A DNA stretch of 64,000 nt from AP-15 sp963698995 (lineage in GTDB: Bacteria > Pseudomonadota > Alphaproteobacteria > ATCC43930 > CGMCC-115725): the NCBI GenBank assembly GCA_963698995.1, contig CAVOTD010000046.1:186001-250000 (forward strand). The letters run 5' to 3'. Of the stretch, positions 27,998 through 36,967 are shown piece after piece (the first letter of the stretch is position 1; each line of letters begins with the position of its first letter). The notes under the pieces were generated by a model. It was not told where the DNA came from. It ran no database searches and saw nothing but the letters and a program-made list of their open reading frames with translations. The translations under genes and the position numbers were made by a program.

Positions 27998-28558
27998 ATG
28001 GCAGCGTTGAGCAGACTGCTGTTGCTCACCGCCGCGCTCATCTTCGGAGGCAAGGCGATGGCGGCAGATCTGGAGAACACCCTTTACATGGACGTGCCAG
28101 CCGGCCGGGTCGTGATCGAAATGCGGCCCGATCTGGCGCCGGCGACGGTTGCACAAATTAAGGCGCTCGTGCGCCGAGGTTTTTACGACGGGATCGTCTT
28201 TCATCGGGTGATCGACAATTTTATGGCGCAGACCGGCGACCCGAACGGAGACGGCACCGGCGGTTCGGGCCACAAGCTGAAGGCTGAGTTCTCGAATGAA
28301 AAGCATGTGCGCGGCGTCGTCTCGATGGCGCGCGCTTCGGATCCTAACAGCGCCGACAGCCAGTTCTTCATCATGTTCGCGGCGGCGCCGTCGCTCGACG
28401 GCAATTACACGATCTGGGGCAAGGTCGTGTCCGGCATGGAATACATCGACAAGATCAAGAAGGGCGACTCCGCCCGCAACGGAACGGTCACAAACCCCGA
28501 CAAGATCATCAAGATGCAGGTCGCCGCCGACGCCGAGAAGGCGGAAAAGAAGCCCTAA
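27998..28558 (+). CDS. Peptidyl-prolyl cis-trans isomerase, cyclophilin type, exported
   Basis: 186 residues with ribosome-binding site GGGGGAGG. Signal peptide LLLLTAALIFGGKAMAA, then a compact bacterial cyclophilin domain: VVIEMRPDLAPATVAQIKAL, YDGIVFHRVIDNFMAQTGDP (catalytic Arg), NSADSQFFIMFAAAPSLDG, YTIWGKVVSGMEYID. It isomerises prolyl bonds, here probably in the periplasm. C terminus is Lys/Glu-rich. Followed closely by the AmpG-like permease. Confidence 0.93.
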   Translation: MAALSRLLLLTAALIFGGKAMAADLENTLYMDVPAGRVVIEMRPDLAPATVAQIKALVRRGFYDGIVFHRVIDNFMAQTGDPNGDGTGGSGHKLKAEFSNEKHVRGVVSMARASDPNSADSQFFIMFAAAPSLDGNYTIWGKVVSGMEYIDKIKKGDSARNGTVTNPDKIIKMQVAADAEKAEKKP

Positions 28559-28596
28559 GACTCCTTCAAAAAAGGCGCTCCCGCCCCGCTCCTCCC

Positions 28597-29967
28597 ATGT
28601 GCAGCGCAACCGCCCCCGAGGGCGGAGAGGGGATACCGGCGGGTCCCTCCCACCGCTCTAAGCTGCCTGCAGCCGGCTGGCTTTCCTCGCTGGCGGTCTA
28701 CCGAGAACCGCGCCTCGTCGCGGTGCTGCTGATGGGGTTCTCCAGCGGGCTGCCGCTGGCGCTGACCGCCGCCACCTTGTCTTTCTGGCTGGCAGAGATC
28801 GGCGTGTCGTTGACGACGATTGGATTCTTCAGCCTCGTCGGCATTTCCTACAACTTCAAATTCGTCTGGTCGCCGTTGATCGATCGCTTGCCGATACCTC
28901 TGCTGACGGCGCGGCTCGGGCGTCGGCGCGGCTGGGCATTGGCAATACAGCTACCATTAGCCTTGGCGATCCTCGCCCTCGGCCTAACCGATCCCAACGT
29001 CGACCCCGGCATGACCGCACTTGCCGCTGTAATCGTCGCCTTTCTTTCAGCGAGCCAGGACATTGTCATCGATGCCTACCGCATTGAACTGTTGCTCCCG
29101 GAAGAACAGGGGGCCGGCGCTGCCGCGACCCAGTGGGGTTATCGATTCGGCATGCTGGCTGCCGGAGCAGGCGCCCTTTATGCGGCGACGTTCGGCGGTT
29201 GGGCGTTCGCGTATGGGCTGATGGCCGTGCTAATGCTGGTTGGCATGGTGACGGTGTGGCTGACCCCCGAGCCGGGGGGCGTCCGGCCGCTACAGCCTCT
29301 CCCCGGCGGGACGGCCCGCGAGCGGCTATCGGCATGGGTCGGCCGCGCCGTCCTGGCTCCGTTTGTCGATCTGCATCGCCGCACCGGGACCGGCCTGCTG
29401 GTCGCCATCCTCCTCTTTATTGTGCTTTACAAATTTGGCGAGGCGCTCGCCGGGACGATGGCAACCCCGCTTTACGTGTCATCCGGTTTCGCCAAAGTCG
29501 AAGTCGCCAACATCGGCAAGATCTATGGCTTAGGCGCGACCCTCGCCGGGCTCGCTCTCGGCAGCCTTGTCGTAACCCGGATCGGCGTTTTCGGGGCGCT
29601 GCTGGTCTGCGGCGTTCTGCAGATGCTGTCGAACCTGATGTACGTGGTGCAGACTTGGGCTGGCCACAGCCTTGTGGCGCTGGCGCTGACCATCGGCATC
29701 GAGAACCTGACCAATGGGATGGGCTCGGCCGCCTTTGTCACCTATTTGTCAGGATTGTGCAGCGTCGCTTTTACCGCGACGCAATATGCCCTGCTTTCAT
29801 CGCTCGCCGGGGTCGGACGGACGATCCTCTCGGCCTGGGGCGGCAAGCTTGCCTCGCTGCTCGGCTGGGTGCCCTTTTTCGCGTTGAGCATGGTGCTGTG
29901 CATTCCGGGCCTGTTGCTGCTGCTGTGGATCATGCGCCGGCCGACAGCGGGGCTACGCGCCCCTTGA
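28597..29967 (+). CDS. ampG: AmpG-like muropeptide MFS permease
   Basis: 456 residues with 12 predicted membrane segments. AmpG family members import GlcNAc-anhydroMurNAc peptides for cell-wall recycling. Seen: RLVAVLLMGFSSGLPLALT, TLSFWLAEIGVSLTTIGFFS, VGISYNFKFVWSPLIDRLP, LGRRRGWALAIQ and FLSASQDIVIDAYRIELL, all close to the AmpG pattern. About 25 residues before the first helix are not conserved, so an internal start is possible. Converges with the YgjP-like gene, 27 bases apart. Confidence 0.9.
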   Translation: MCSATAPEGGEGIPAGPSHRSKLPAAGWLSSLAVYREPRLVAVLLMGFSSGLPLALTAATLSFWLAEIGVSLTTIGFFSLVGISYNFKFVWSPLIDRLPIPLLTARLGRRRGWALAIQLPLALAILALGLTDPNVDPGMTALAAVIVAFLSASQDIVIDAYRIELLLPEEQGAGAAATQWGYRFGMLAAGAGALYAATFGGWAFAYGLMAVLMLVGMVTVWLTPEPGGVRPLQPLPGGTARERLSAWVGRAVLAPFVDLHRRTGTGLLVAILLFIVLYKFGEALAGTMATPLYVSSGFAKVEVANIGKIYGLGATLAGLALGSLVVTRIGVFGALLVCGVLQMLSNLMYVVQTWAGHSLVALALTIGIENLTNGMGSAAFVTYLSGLCSVAFTATQYALLSSLAGVGRTILSAWGGKLASLLGWVPFFALSMVLCIPGLLLLLWIMRRPTAGLRAP

Positions 29968-29994
29968 CCGAATCTACCGGAAGCGCCGCCCTGG

Positions 29995-30702
29995 TCAGCC
30001 GTAGCAAAACAGCCTGCTGCGATGGCGCTTGAGCCATGCCCGCGGCGCCGTGCTGTCGGGTGTCAAACTCTCCACCAAACGCCAAAAACGCGGCCCATGG
30101 TTCATCTCGGCGAGATGCGCCACCTCGTGGGCGACGACATAGTCGATGACCGGCTCGGGCGCGAAAATCAGCCGCCAGCTGAAGGAGAGGTTTCCGCGGC
30201 CGGAGCAGCTGCCCCACCGGCTCTTGGTATCGCGGACATTGACGCGCGCCACGTTGCGCCCGATGAGCGCCGCCGCCCGCCGCGCCCGGCGAGCGAGCTC
30301 GCTGCGGGCCAGCGCGACGAGATGGTCGCGTACTCGGCGTGCCAGATGCGCCGGATCGCCGCGCACGCGGATCTCGCCGTCGACGATCGACACCGGCGGC
30401 GCTCCGGCGTCGATCTCGCGACGGATTCGATGTCCGATTCCGAGCACCGGGACGATCGCCCCTTCGGAAAACGCCACCTGTATCGGCAGGGCCTCGAGCC
30501 GTGCGGTGATCCATCCGCGTTTGGTCGCGAGAAAGCGCAGCCCCTGGGCCGCCGGCACGCCGGGCGGCAGAACCAGTTCTACGAGGCGTTCGGCCGGATC
30601 GATCCGCAACCCGATCCGCCGCGCCCGGGGACTGACGCGGATCGCGAACGGGACGCCGAGATCAAGGCCCACGCTGTGTCCTCGGGCATCATTTGCGGGC
30701 AA
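29995..30702 (-). CDS. YgjP-like M48-type metallopeptidase (DUF45)
   Basis: 235 residues from TTG 30702; GTG 30672 is another possible start. The C-terminal zinc-peptidase domain holds TKSRWGSCSGRGNLSFSWRL, FAPEPVIDYVVAHEVAHLAE (HExxH, about residue 190) and NHGPRFWRLVESL with a third ligand His. N-terminal half: beta-rich with RARRIGLRIDPAERLVEL and LPPGVPAAQGLRFLATKRGW. This is the DUF45/YgjP family of gluzincins found beside housekeeping genes; substrate unknown. Confidence 0.88.
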   Translation of the reverse strand: MPANDARGHSVGLDLGVPFAIRVSPRARRIGLRIDPAERLVELVLPPGVPAAQGLRFLATKRGWITARLEALPIQVAFSEGAIVPVLGIGHRIRREIDAGAPPVSIVDGEIRVRGDPAHLARRVRDHLVALARSELARRARRAAALIGRNVARVNVRDTKSRWGSCSGRGNLSFSWRLIFAPEPVIDYVVAHEVAHLAEMNHGPRFWRLVESLTPDSTAPRAWLKRHRSRLFCYG

Positions 30703-30861
30703 AGCTTAACCCCACCTTCCGCAGATCTCGAAGCCTACATCAGCGATACGGTGCCGAGAAGCGAGAGCCGCAAGCCCATCTCAGAACATTTAACCGGTGC
30801 GGGAACTCAGCGCTCTGCGCCCGGCCTGAGCGAAGCGCAGACCCCGAATCGGTGATGCCGA

Positions 30862-30903
30862 CTAGGGTGACCGCTCATCCCTTCGGTTGCGCGGTCACCC
30901 TAG
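30862..30903. repeat. 12-bp perfect inverted repeat at the cobB 3' end
   Basis: CTAGGGTGACCG (30862-30873) and CGGTCACCCTAG (30892-30903) pair perfectly around an 18-base loop. It overlaps the cobB stop (30900-30902) and extends into the downstream gap. No T-run follows on either strand. It could stabilise the cobB mRNA 3' end or terminate with Rho; an operator for something in the 197-base gap 30703-30899 is less likely. Confidence 0.6.
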
Positions 30904-32222
30904 ACGTCGCGATCGATCAGGTGGATGAAGGACCCGAAAACTGAGCCTTGCCGAATTCCACCGACCCCTAAATCCCTCCCCATCGCATCCGTGGCGGTAA
31001 ACAGTGGGTCGGCCGCTCCCTGCTGGAGGACAGTCGCATAGTGGAATTGATGGCCGCGAAAGCGAGCCCCAGCCGTTCCAAACGGATTGCTGCGGAGGAG
31101 GGTCGTGCATTGGTAGCCAAGATGCAGCCGCGGCTCGGCAAAGCTCGTGACCAGCGGCAGCAGTCGCGCCATTTGGCGACGGCGCCCGGCTGCGTCGACC
31201 AGGATGTCGCCGAGCGTCATATAGCCGCCGCATTCGCCGTAGACCGGCTTCCCATCGGACGCTGCTTGCCGCAGGCCGCCGACAAATGTTGCCGCGGCCT
31301 CGAGCCGATCCGCCCACAGCTCCGGGTACCCGCCCGGAAGGTAGACCGAATCCGCGGCCGAGCAGGGCGGCTCGTCCGCGAGGGGTGAGAAATAGGCGAG
31401 CTCGGCGCCTTGGCGCCGCCAGCTGTCGAGCAGAGCGGGATATGCAAAGCAGAACGCCTGGTCGCGCGCTATGGCGATGCGCTGACCTAAAGGCGGCACC
31501 AGGGCGGTCGGCGCAGCGCCGGTCCAGGACGAGCGCCGGGCCAGCCGCACCAGCTGCCCGAGGTCGAGAACGGCGTCGATCCGCGCGGCGCAACGCTCGA
31601 TGATGATTTCGGCGCCGCCGATTTCGCCCGCCGGCACGAGGCCGAGGTGTCGCGACGGCAATGCCAATGCTGGATCCGAAGGCAGGGCGCCGAGGCAGGC
31701 AATAAAGGGCACATGCCGAGCCGTCGCCTCGGCAAGGAGCGCGCCGTGCCGGTCGCTCGACACACGGTTGAAGATCACGCCGGCTAGCGGTACCGCTGGG
31801 TGGTGGGTCGCAAAGCCGCGCAATACCGCGGCGACTGAAGCGCCTTGTCCGCGTGCGTCGACGATCAGCACGATCGGCCAGCCGGTCAACCGTGCCAGCT
31901 CAGCCGTCGAACCGGCCTCGCCATCGGGGCCTGTCCCGTCGAACAGACCCATGACGCCTTCGCAGAGGACGATGTCGGCGGCGGCTTCGAGCTCGGCGAC
32001 GAGCCCCGCGAGTGTGGCCGAGCGCATTCCCCAGACATCGAGGTTAAGACAGGGTTGGCCGGTGGCCACGGCATGAAAACTCGGATCGACGAAATCGGGT
32101 CCAGCCTTCGCCGTGACGACGCGCAGGCCGCACCGGCGCAACTGTCGCGCCAAGCCGGCGGTAACCAGCGTCTTGCCGCTCCCCGAGGCCGGAGCGGCCA
32201 ATATCAACCCGCGCCCGGTCAC
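30900..32222 (-). CDS. cobB: Cobyrinate/hydrogenobyrinate a,c-diamide synthase
   Basis: 440 residues from GTG 32222. Amidates carboxylates a and c of the corrin ring using ATP and glutamine. N-terminal dethiobiotin-synthetase-like domain with P-loop LAAPASGSGKTLVTAGLAR and KAGPDFVDPSFH; C-terminal class I glutamine amidotransferase domain with VYLPGGYPELWADRL, nucleophile Cys in YGECGGYMTLGD and FRGHQFHYAT. Length is near the CobB norm. Other cobalamin genes (cobA, cbiD, cobK) lie 1.3-4 kb away, separated by two unrelated broken genes. Confidence 0.95.
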   Translation of the reverse strand: MTGRGLILAAPASGSGKTLVTAGLARQLRRCGLRVVTAKAGPDFVDPSFHAVATGQPCLNLDVWGMRSATLAGLVAELEAAADIVLCEGVMGLFDGTGPDGEAGSTAELARLTGWPIVLIVDARGQGASVAAVLRGFATHHPAVPLAGVIFNRVSSDRHGALLAEATARHVPFIACLGALPSDPALALPSRHLGLVPAGEIGGAEIIIERCAARIDAVLDLGQLVRLARRSSWTGAAPTALVPPLGQRIAIARDQAFCFAYPALLDSWRRQGAELAYFSPLADEPPCSAADSVYLPGGYPELWADRLEAAATFVGGLRQAASDGKPVYGECGGYMTLGDILVDAAGRRRQMARLLPLVTSFAEPRLHLGYQCTTLLRSNPFGTAGARFRGHQFHYATVLQQGAADPLFTATDAMGRDLGVGGIRQGSVFGSFIHLIDRDV

Positions 32223-32282
32223 AACGGATCGCCTCTCGGTAGGCAGCCGTTATGAACCTTAATCAGGCTTGGCGGCGCGTCC

Positions 32283-32867
32283 GTGCGGTTTCTGGTAATC
32301 TTCGCCCATCCGGTTCGAGACAGCTTCCAGTCGGCGCTGCATCGCGGCGTTGTCGACGTGCTGACCACTGCCGGACACGAGGTCGATGACTGCGACCTCT
32401 ATGCCGAAGACTTCCAGCCCGCGCTCACCGCCGATGAGCGCCGAGCCTACCACAGCCCGACACCGCAAACCGCTTCCGTTGCCCGGGAAATCGAGCGATT
32501 ACGGCGTGCCGAAGGTCTCGTTCTGGTGTTTCCCACTTGGTGGTTCGGGATGCCGGCAATCCTTAAGGGCTAATTCGACCGAGTATGGCGTCCCGGCGTC
32601 GCGTTCGAGCTGAGGAACGGGCACACGATCCCATTGTTGCAAAACATTCGGCGTTTTGCCGTGATCACCACCTATGGCTCTCCTTGGTGGCAGAACAAGT
32701 TTATCTCTCACGATCCGAACCGGCATACCCTGATGCGAGGCGTCCGCTACCTGCTGCACCGGCGAGCGCGGATCCGTTGGCTCGCGTTCTACGGCATGGA
32801 TTACCGAAACCACAGCAGCCGCAACAAGTTCTTGCGGAAAGTCGAGCGGTGTCTGCAACGTTTTTAG
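32283..32867 (+). pseudogene. NAD(P)H dehydrogenase (quinone), flavodoxin-like fold, interrupted by in-frame TAA
   Basis: GTG 32283. The same frame reads before and after TAA 32571-32573: MRFLVIFAHPVRDSFQSALH, GHEVDDCDLYAEDFQPAL, LVFPTWWFGMPAILKG, stop, then FDRVWRPGVAFEL, ITTYGSPWWQNKF and YRNHSSRNKFLRKVERCLQ. The family (KefF/NQO-like) usually has Trp or Tyr after LKG, so a single base change (TAC or TAT to TAA) explains the stop. Unlike other breaks here it is not an indel. Either a true nonsense pseudogene or a base-call error. Would otherwise be a 194-residue flavin reductase. Confidence 0.8.
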
Positions 32868-32999
32868 TCGCGGCGATGCGGTCCGCCACAGGTCAGCCAT
32901 TCCGATCAAGTCGTTCTAAAATATAAGTTAACTCTATGTTTTGCAGGAACCGCCGGCGACAGCGATGGTTGGCTCCATGCGAGTCCCGAGGAGGGTCAG

Positions 33000-33492
33000 G
33001 TGGTGAAGGTGTCGACAACGACAGCAGCATGCGCCGCGATCTTGGCGGCGACAGCGCTGATTGCTGGCGCGCAAACGAGTCCCAATTCTGAGACGCGGCT
33101 CGACGACCGTGTCGACACCGGCGGCGCCGCTCACCAGGGCCGGATGTCGGGCGACCAGATACAGGGCGGGACAGCTGCGCGCCAGCAAAATTCTGGGCAG
33201 CGCCATTTATACCGCTCGAAACACCAAAATCGGCAAAGTGAGGGAACTGATTATCGATAAAGACGGCGATGTGGCGGCGGTGATCGTCGACGTTGCGTTT
33301 GTCGGATTGGGCGAGAAATCCGTGGCCGTGAGCCTCGGCGACATCACCGCCGGCGACAATCATCTCATCCTCAACCGGACCGTAGACGAACTGCAACAGA
33401 TGGCGAGTTACAAGCTCGAGACCGACAACGACGGGGCGCGGCATTCGTCTCCAAATCCGGCAGGCCAACTGACGGCTGTTCCGGCGCAATAG
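33000..33492 (+). CDS. Exported PRC-barrel domain protein (frameshifted)
   Basis: GTG 33000 starts a signal peptide (CAAILAATALIAGAQ). After MSGDQIQGG the frame must change near 33160-33185 to continue as ASKILGSAIYTARNTKIGKV, a PRC-barrel start, then RELIIDKDGDVAAVIVDVAF and VAVSLGDITAGDNHLILN. Such secreted PRC-barrel proteins are common in alphaproteobacteria and have no fixed function. Small stand-alone gene; ends 13 bases before the cobA end, convergent. Confidence 0.72.
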
Positions 33493-33505
33493 CCCCGACA
33501 CGATG

Positions 33506-34327
33506 TTAGCGCTGTGATCCGCCGGTATCGGGATCGAGCTCCGGTGTGTTGATCTCGCGGAACCAATCGAGCGCGGCGCGCCACCGAACGACTTCTCCGA
33601 TCACGACGATCGCGGGAGCTTGAACCCCCGCTGCCATGGCTGCGATCTCACCCAGCGTCGACACCAGCACCGATTGCTCAGGCGTCGTCGCCTTGCTGAC
33701 GATTGCCGCCGGCTCCTCGGACCGCCGGCCGCCGGCCAGCAGCCGCGCGGCGATATTCGGCAGCTGCCTCGTCGCCATATACAGCACCAGAACCGGGGCA
33801 CCGCGGGCGATGGCTTCCCAGTCGAGGCCGCCGGGGACCTCGCCGCCGCTGTCGTGGCCGGTCAGGAACGTGACCGCAGAGTTGGTCTCACGATGGGTAA
33901 CCGGGATCCCGGCATAGGCAAGGCCGCCTATCCCGGCGGTGATTCCGGGAACAATTCGGAACGGAACCCCGGCGCCCGCCAGCGCCAGCGCCTCTTCCCC
34001 GCCTCGCCCGAAAACACAAGGATCGCCACCCTTAAGGCGCAATACACGGTTGCCGGACTGAGCCAGCCGGATCAGCCGCGCTGAGATGTCCGGCTGGCTC
34101 GGCGAGGGCCGGCCGCCGCGCTTGCCGGCGTAATCGAGCGTGGCGTGTGGCCGGGCCAGTAGCAAGATGCGTCGATCGACCAAAGCGTCATAAACGACGA
34201 TGTCGGCGCGCGAGAGAGCATGCAGCGCCAAGACCGAGAGAAGGCCAGGATCCCCGGGTCCGGCTCCGACCAGCCAGACACTGCCTGGGACAAATTCCGG
34301 TAGACCGAGAAAGGCGCTGTCGATCAA
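33506..34327 (-). CDS. cobA: Uroporphyrinogen-III C-methyltransferase
   Basis: 273 residues from TTG 34327 (no ATG or GTG before the homology). Adds two methyls (C2, C7) to uroporphyrinogen III, giving precorrin-2. Seen: VWLVGAGPGDPGLLSVLALH, ADIVVYDALVD, VLRLKGGDPCVFGRGGEEAL, FRIVPGITAGIGGLAYAGIP, SAVTFLTGHD and LVLYMATRQLPNIA. It is a stand-alone SUMT, not fused to CysG functions. Divergent from cbiD across a 151-base spacer that must contain promoters for both. Confidence 0.95.
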   Translation of the reverse strand: MIDSAFLGLPEFVPGSVWLVGAGPGDPGLLSVLALHALSRADIVVYDALVDRRILLLARPHATLDYAGKRGGRPSPSQPDISARLIRLAQSGNRVLRLKGGDPCVFGRGGEEALALAGAGVPFRIVPGITAGIGGLAYAGIPVTHRETNSAVTFLTGHDSGGEVPGGLDWEAIARGAPVLVLYMATRQLPNIAARLLAGGRRSEEPAAIVSKATTPEQSVLVSTLGEIAAMAAGVQAPAIVVIGEVVRWRAALDWFREINTPELDPDTGGSQR

Positions 34328-34478
34328 CCCTGTACCGCCTTCGAAGAAGTAACGCTACGCCCCACCCTCCGGCTGCCGCTGGGCGCTGGCACGCGCACAA
34401 GCCCGCGGCGAAGGGTTGGGCGCGGGTGACGGCAGGTCACAAGGTAGTCATCCCCGCGGTTTTTGCTAAGATTGGTTT

Positions 34479-35567
34479 ATGCCACGCGAGGCCACGACAG
34501 CGCTGCGGCGAGGCTGGACGACCGGCGCCTGTGCAGCGGCTGCGGCACGGGCGGCATTCGCGGCCTTGCTCGGGCGCGGCTTCCCCGACCCGGTCTCAAT
34601 TCGTCTGCCGCGCGGCCGTACGGCGAACTTTCCGCTGGCTTTTGCCGAGCTCGGCGATGGCCGCGCTCGGGCCGGTGTCGTCAAGGACGCAGGCGACGAC
34701 CCCGACGTCACCCACGGCACGCTGGTCATCACCGAAGTTGCATGGGCAGCGGCGGGCTCGGGTATCGGGTTCGCCGCTGGCGAAGGCGTCGGCACTGTAA
34801 CTCGAGCCGGACTTCCGCTAGCAGTCGGGGAACCGGCGATCAATCAGGCGCCGCGCGCGATGATCCGCGATACCCTCCTCGAAATGGCCGCTGAAGACGG
34901 CGCACGGTCTGCCGATCTGACGGTCACGATCGCGATCCCCGGCGGCGAACGGCTCGCCGAAAGGACGATGAATGCGCGGTTGGGGATTATCGGCGGGCTC
35001 TCGGTCCTCGGCACGACCGGGGTCGTGGTTCCCTATTCCTGTGCTTCCTGGATCTATTCCATTCATCGCGGGGTCGACGTCGCCCGCGCCGCCGGTCTCG
35101 CTCATATCGCGGCCGCCACCGGCGCTACCTCCGAGCGCGCCGTGCAGCGTCTTTATCATCTGCCCGAGCACGCTTTGATCGATATGGGCGACTTTGTTGG
35201 CGGCACCTTGAAGTATCTGCGTCGCCACCCGATCGAGCGCCTGACTATTGCCGGCGGTTTTGCCAAGCTTGCCAAGCTCGCCGCCGGACACCTCGATCTG
35301 CATTCGGCGAGAAGCCGCGTCGATATCCCGGCGCTTGCCGGTCTGCTCGCCACGCTCGGCGCCGAGCCGGCGGCAATTGCGGCCGCCCGGGCCGCCGGCG
35401 GCGCGGCCGAAATCCTAGAAATTGCCGGCGACCGCCGTAAAGCGCTCGCCCGCGCCGTGGCAGCGCAGGCGCGCGAGGTGGCGCTTGCGACGTTGTGCCG
35501 GAAGACGGCGATCGAGGTCGCGATCGTCGACCGTCAAGGCGGCTTCCTTGCAAGGATCGGCGGATGA
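34479..35567 (+). CDS. cbiD: Cobalt-precorrin-5B C1-methyltransferase CbiD
   Basis: 362 residues from ATG 34479. Methylates C1 of the corrin ring; formally an anaerobic-pathway enzyme that replaces CobF. Seen: RRGWTTGACAAAAARAAFAA at residue 8, VVKDAGDDPDVTHG, GEGVGTVTRAGLPLAVGEPA, INQAPRAMI, NARLGIIGGLSVLGTTGVV, YSCASWIYSIHRGVDVA and LTIAGGFAKLAKLAAGHLD. Stops with a 4-base overlap into cobK. Combination with CobK and CobB suggests a mixed aerobic/anaerobic route. Confidence 0.95.
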   Translation: MPREATTALRRGWTTGACAAAAARAAFAALLGRGFPDPVSIRLPRGRTANFPLAFAELGDGRARAGVVKDAGDDPDVTHGTLVITEVAWAAAGSGIGFAAGEGVGTVTRAGLPLAVGEPAINQAPRAMIRDTLLEMAAEDGARSADLTVTIAIPGGERLAERTMNARLGIIGGLSVLGTTGVVVPYSCASWIYSIHRGVDVARAAGLAHIAAATGATSERAVQRLYHLPEHALIDMGDFVGGTLKYLRRHPIERLTIAGGFAKLAKLAAGHLDLHSARSRVDIPALAGLLATLGAEPAAIAAARAAGGAAEILEIAGDRRKALARAVAAQAREVALATLCRKTAIEVAIVDRQGGFLARIGG

Positions 35568-36343
35568 ATGCAAAGCGGCTTCTGATCCTCGGAGGGACCG
35601 CCGAGGCGGCGGCGCTCGCGCGCGGCGCCGTGGCCCGCTTTGGCGACGCGCTGCAGGTCACCACCTCGCTCGCCGGTCGGACCGAACGCCCAAGCCCGCT
35701 TCCAGGACAATTGCGTGTCGGCGGCTTTGGCGGCCCGGAGGGCCTTGCCGCCTACCTCAGAGCGTACGGTTTCGACTGGCTGATCGACGCCACTCACCCT
35801 TTCGCAAGCCGCATCTCGGCACAAGCACGGCTGGCGTGCGAGCAGGCAAATGTGTCGCGATTAATGTTGTTGCGGCCCCCCTGGCGGCGCCAGCCGCGCG
35901 ATCGTTGGATCGAGGTCGACGACATGAGCGCAGCCGCCGCAATCGTCGGCGGGGTTGGGCGCCGCGCCTGGCTCACGGTCGGCAGCGGCGAAATCGCATG
36001 CTTCAGCAGCGAAACAGAAGTCCGCTTTCTGGTTCGCCTTGTCGATCCGCCGCGCCAGCGACTGCCGTTGCCGCGCTACGAGGTCGTCGTCGGACGCGGA
36101 CCGTTTACTCTGATCAGCGAGCGCCGTCTTGTCGAGCGACACGCGATCGATGTGCTCGTCTCTAAGGCGAGCGGCGGCACCGCGACCGAGGCGAAGATCA
36201 TTGCGGCCCGCGAGCTCAGCCTTCCGGTCATCATGGTCCGGCGGCCGGTCGCGGTGCCGGGGGCGGCGGTCGAGACCGTCGAGGCGGCAATTGATTGGCT
36301 GGCGGGCTCGCCCCCCTTTCCCGAGGCCAGGAGATTGTCGTGA
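35564..36343 (+). CDS. cobK: Precorrin-6A / cobalt-precorrin-6A reductase
   Basis: 259 residues, ATG 35564 overlapping the cbiD stop. NADPH-dependent reduction of the ring system. Seen: LLILGGTAEAAALARGAVA at the N terminus, GFDWLIDATHPFASRISAQA, LMLLRPPWRRQPRDRWIEVD, AWLTVGSGEIACF, RGPFTLISERRLVERHAIDV and SKASGGTATEAKIIAAREL, all CobK/CbiJ family blocks. Its stop overlaps the GTG of the following ankyrin gene. Confidence 0.94.
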   Translation: MNAKRLLILGGTAEAAALARGAVARFGDALQVTTSLAGRTERPSPLPGQLRVGGFGGPEGLAAYLRAYGFDWLIDATHPFASRISAQARLACEQANVSRLMLLRPPWRRQPRDRWIEVDDMSAAAAIVGGVGRRAWLTVGSGEIACFSSETEVRFLVRLVDPPRQRLPLPRYEVVVGRGPFTLISERRLVERHAIDVLVSKASGGTATEAKIIAARELSLPVIMVRRPVAVPGAAVETVEAAIDWLAGSPPFPEARRLS

Positions 36344-36918
36344 ACCCTCGACTTACTGCGATAGTCGCGCTCACTGCCCTTGCCGCCGTCGCGGGGAACT
36401 CGTCCTCGCAGGCGCAGATCAGCCTCTTCGGCAGCTATTGGGAGAACATCGCGCGCGCGGCACGGCAGAACGACGCCGCCCAGGTCAGAGCGCTGGTCGC
36501 CAATAACACAAACCCGAATCAAACCGACGAAGCGTCCCTCACCGGGCTTCACTATGCCGCGATGAACGGCAATCTCACAATTATCGCAATCCTGATCAAG
36601 GCCAGCGCAAAGCTCGACGCCAAGGACAAGCTTGGCAACACGCCGTTACATCTCGCGGCCGACCGGAATCAGGCCGACGCGGTGCAGCTCCTTCTCGATG
36701 TTGGCGCCCCGGCCGATCAGGAAAACAAGAACGGCATGACACCGCTGATGGTTGCCGCCAACCGCGGCAATATAGAGATTGTGCGGGCGCTGCTCGCCAA
36801 GGGCGCCAGCGTCACCAAGACCGACTTTACCGGACGCGACGCCGCCGGTTGGGCACTGGAGAGCCATCGTCCGGCGGTAATGCAAGCCATCAAGCAGGCG
36901 CAAAATGCAAAGCGATGA
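36340..36918 (+). CDS. Exported ankyrin-repeat protein
   Basis: 192 residues from GTG 36340, overlapping the cobK stop (GTGA), so translation is coupled to cobalamin genes. Signal peptide LTAIVALTALAAVAGNSSSQAQ, then four ankyrin repeats: SLTGLHYAAMNGNLTIIAIL, LGNTPLHLAADRNQADAVQL, NGMTPLMVAANRGNIEIVRA, FTGRDAAGWALESHRPAVM. Small periplasmic ankyrin proteins occur widely in proteobacteria, some near catalases or metal genes; no activity can be assigned. The coupling may be accidental. Confidence 0.85.
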   Translation: MNPRLTAIVALTALAAVAGNSSSQAQISLFGSYWENIARAARQNDAAQVRALVANNTNPNQTDEASLTGLHYAAMNGNLTIIAILIKASAKLDAKDKLGNTPLHLAADRNQADAVQLLLDVGAPADQENKNGMTPLMVAANRGNIEIVRALLAKGASVTKTDFTGRDAAGWALESHRPAVMQAIKQAQNAKR

Positions 36919-36967
36919 CAGGATGTCGGCCCGATTGGTGCCGGCGCGAGGCGCTTGCGGAGCAAGC

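Noticed and set aside
32571..32573. Stop-codon readthrough or recoding at TAA
   Set aside because: TAA is not used for selenocysteine or pyrrolysine, and nothing else suggests recoding.
34328..34478. Cobalamin riboswitch between cobA and cbiD (GACCTGCC-like B12-box fragment on the - strand)
   Set aside because: Only a short piece of the B12 box is present, and the needed upstream stems would fall inside cbiD coding sequence; no consistent fold seen.
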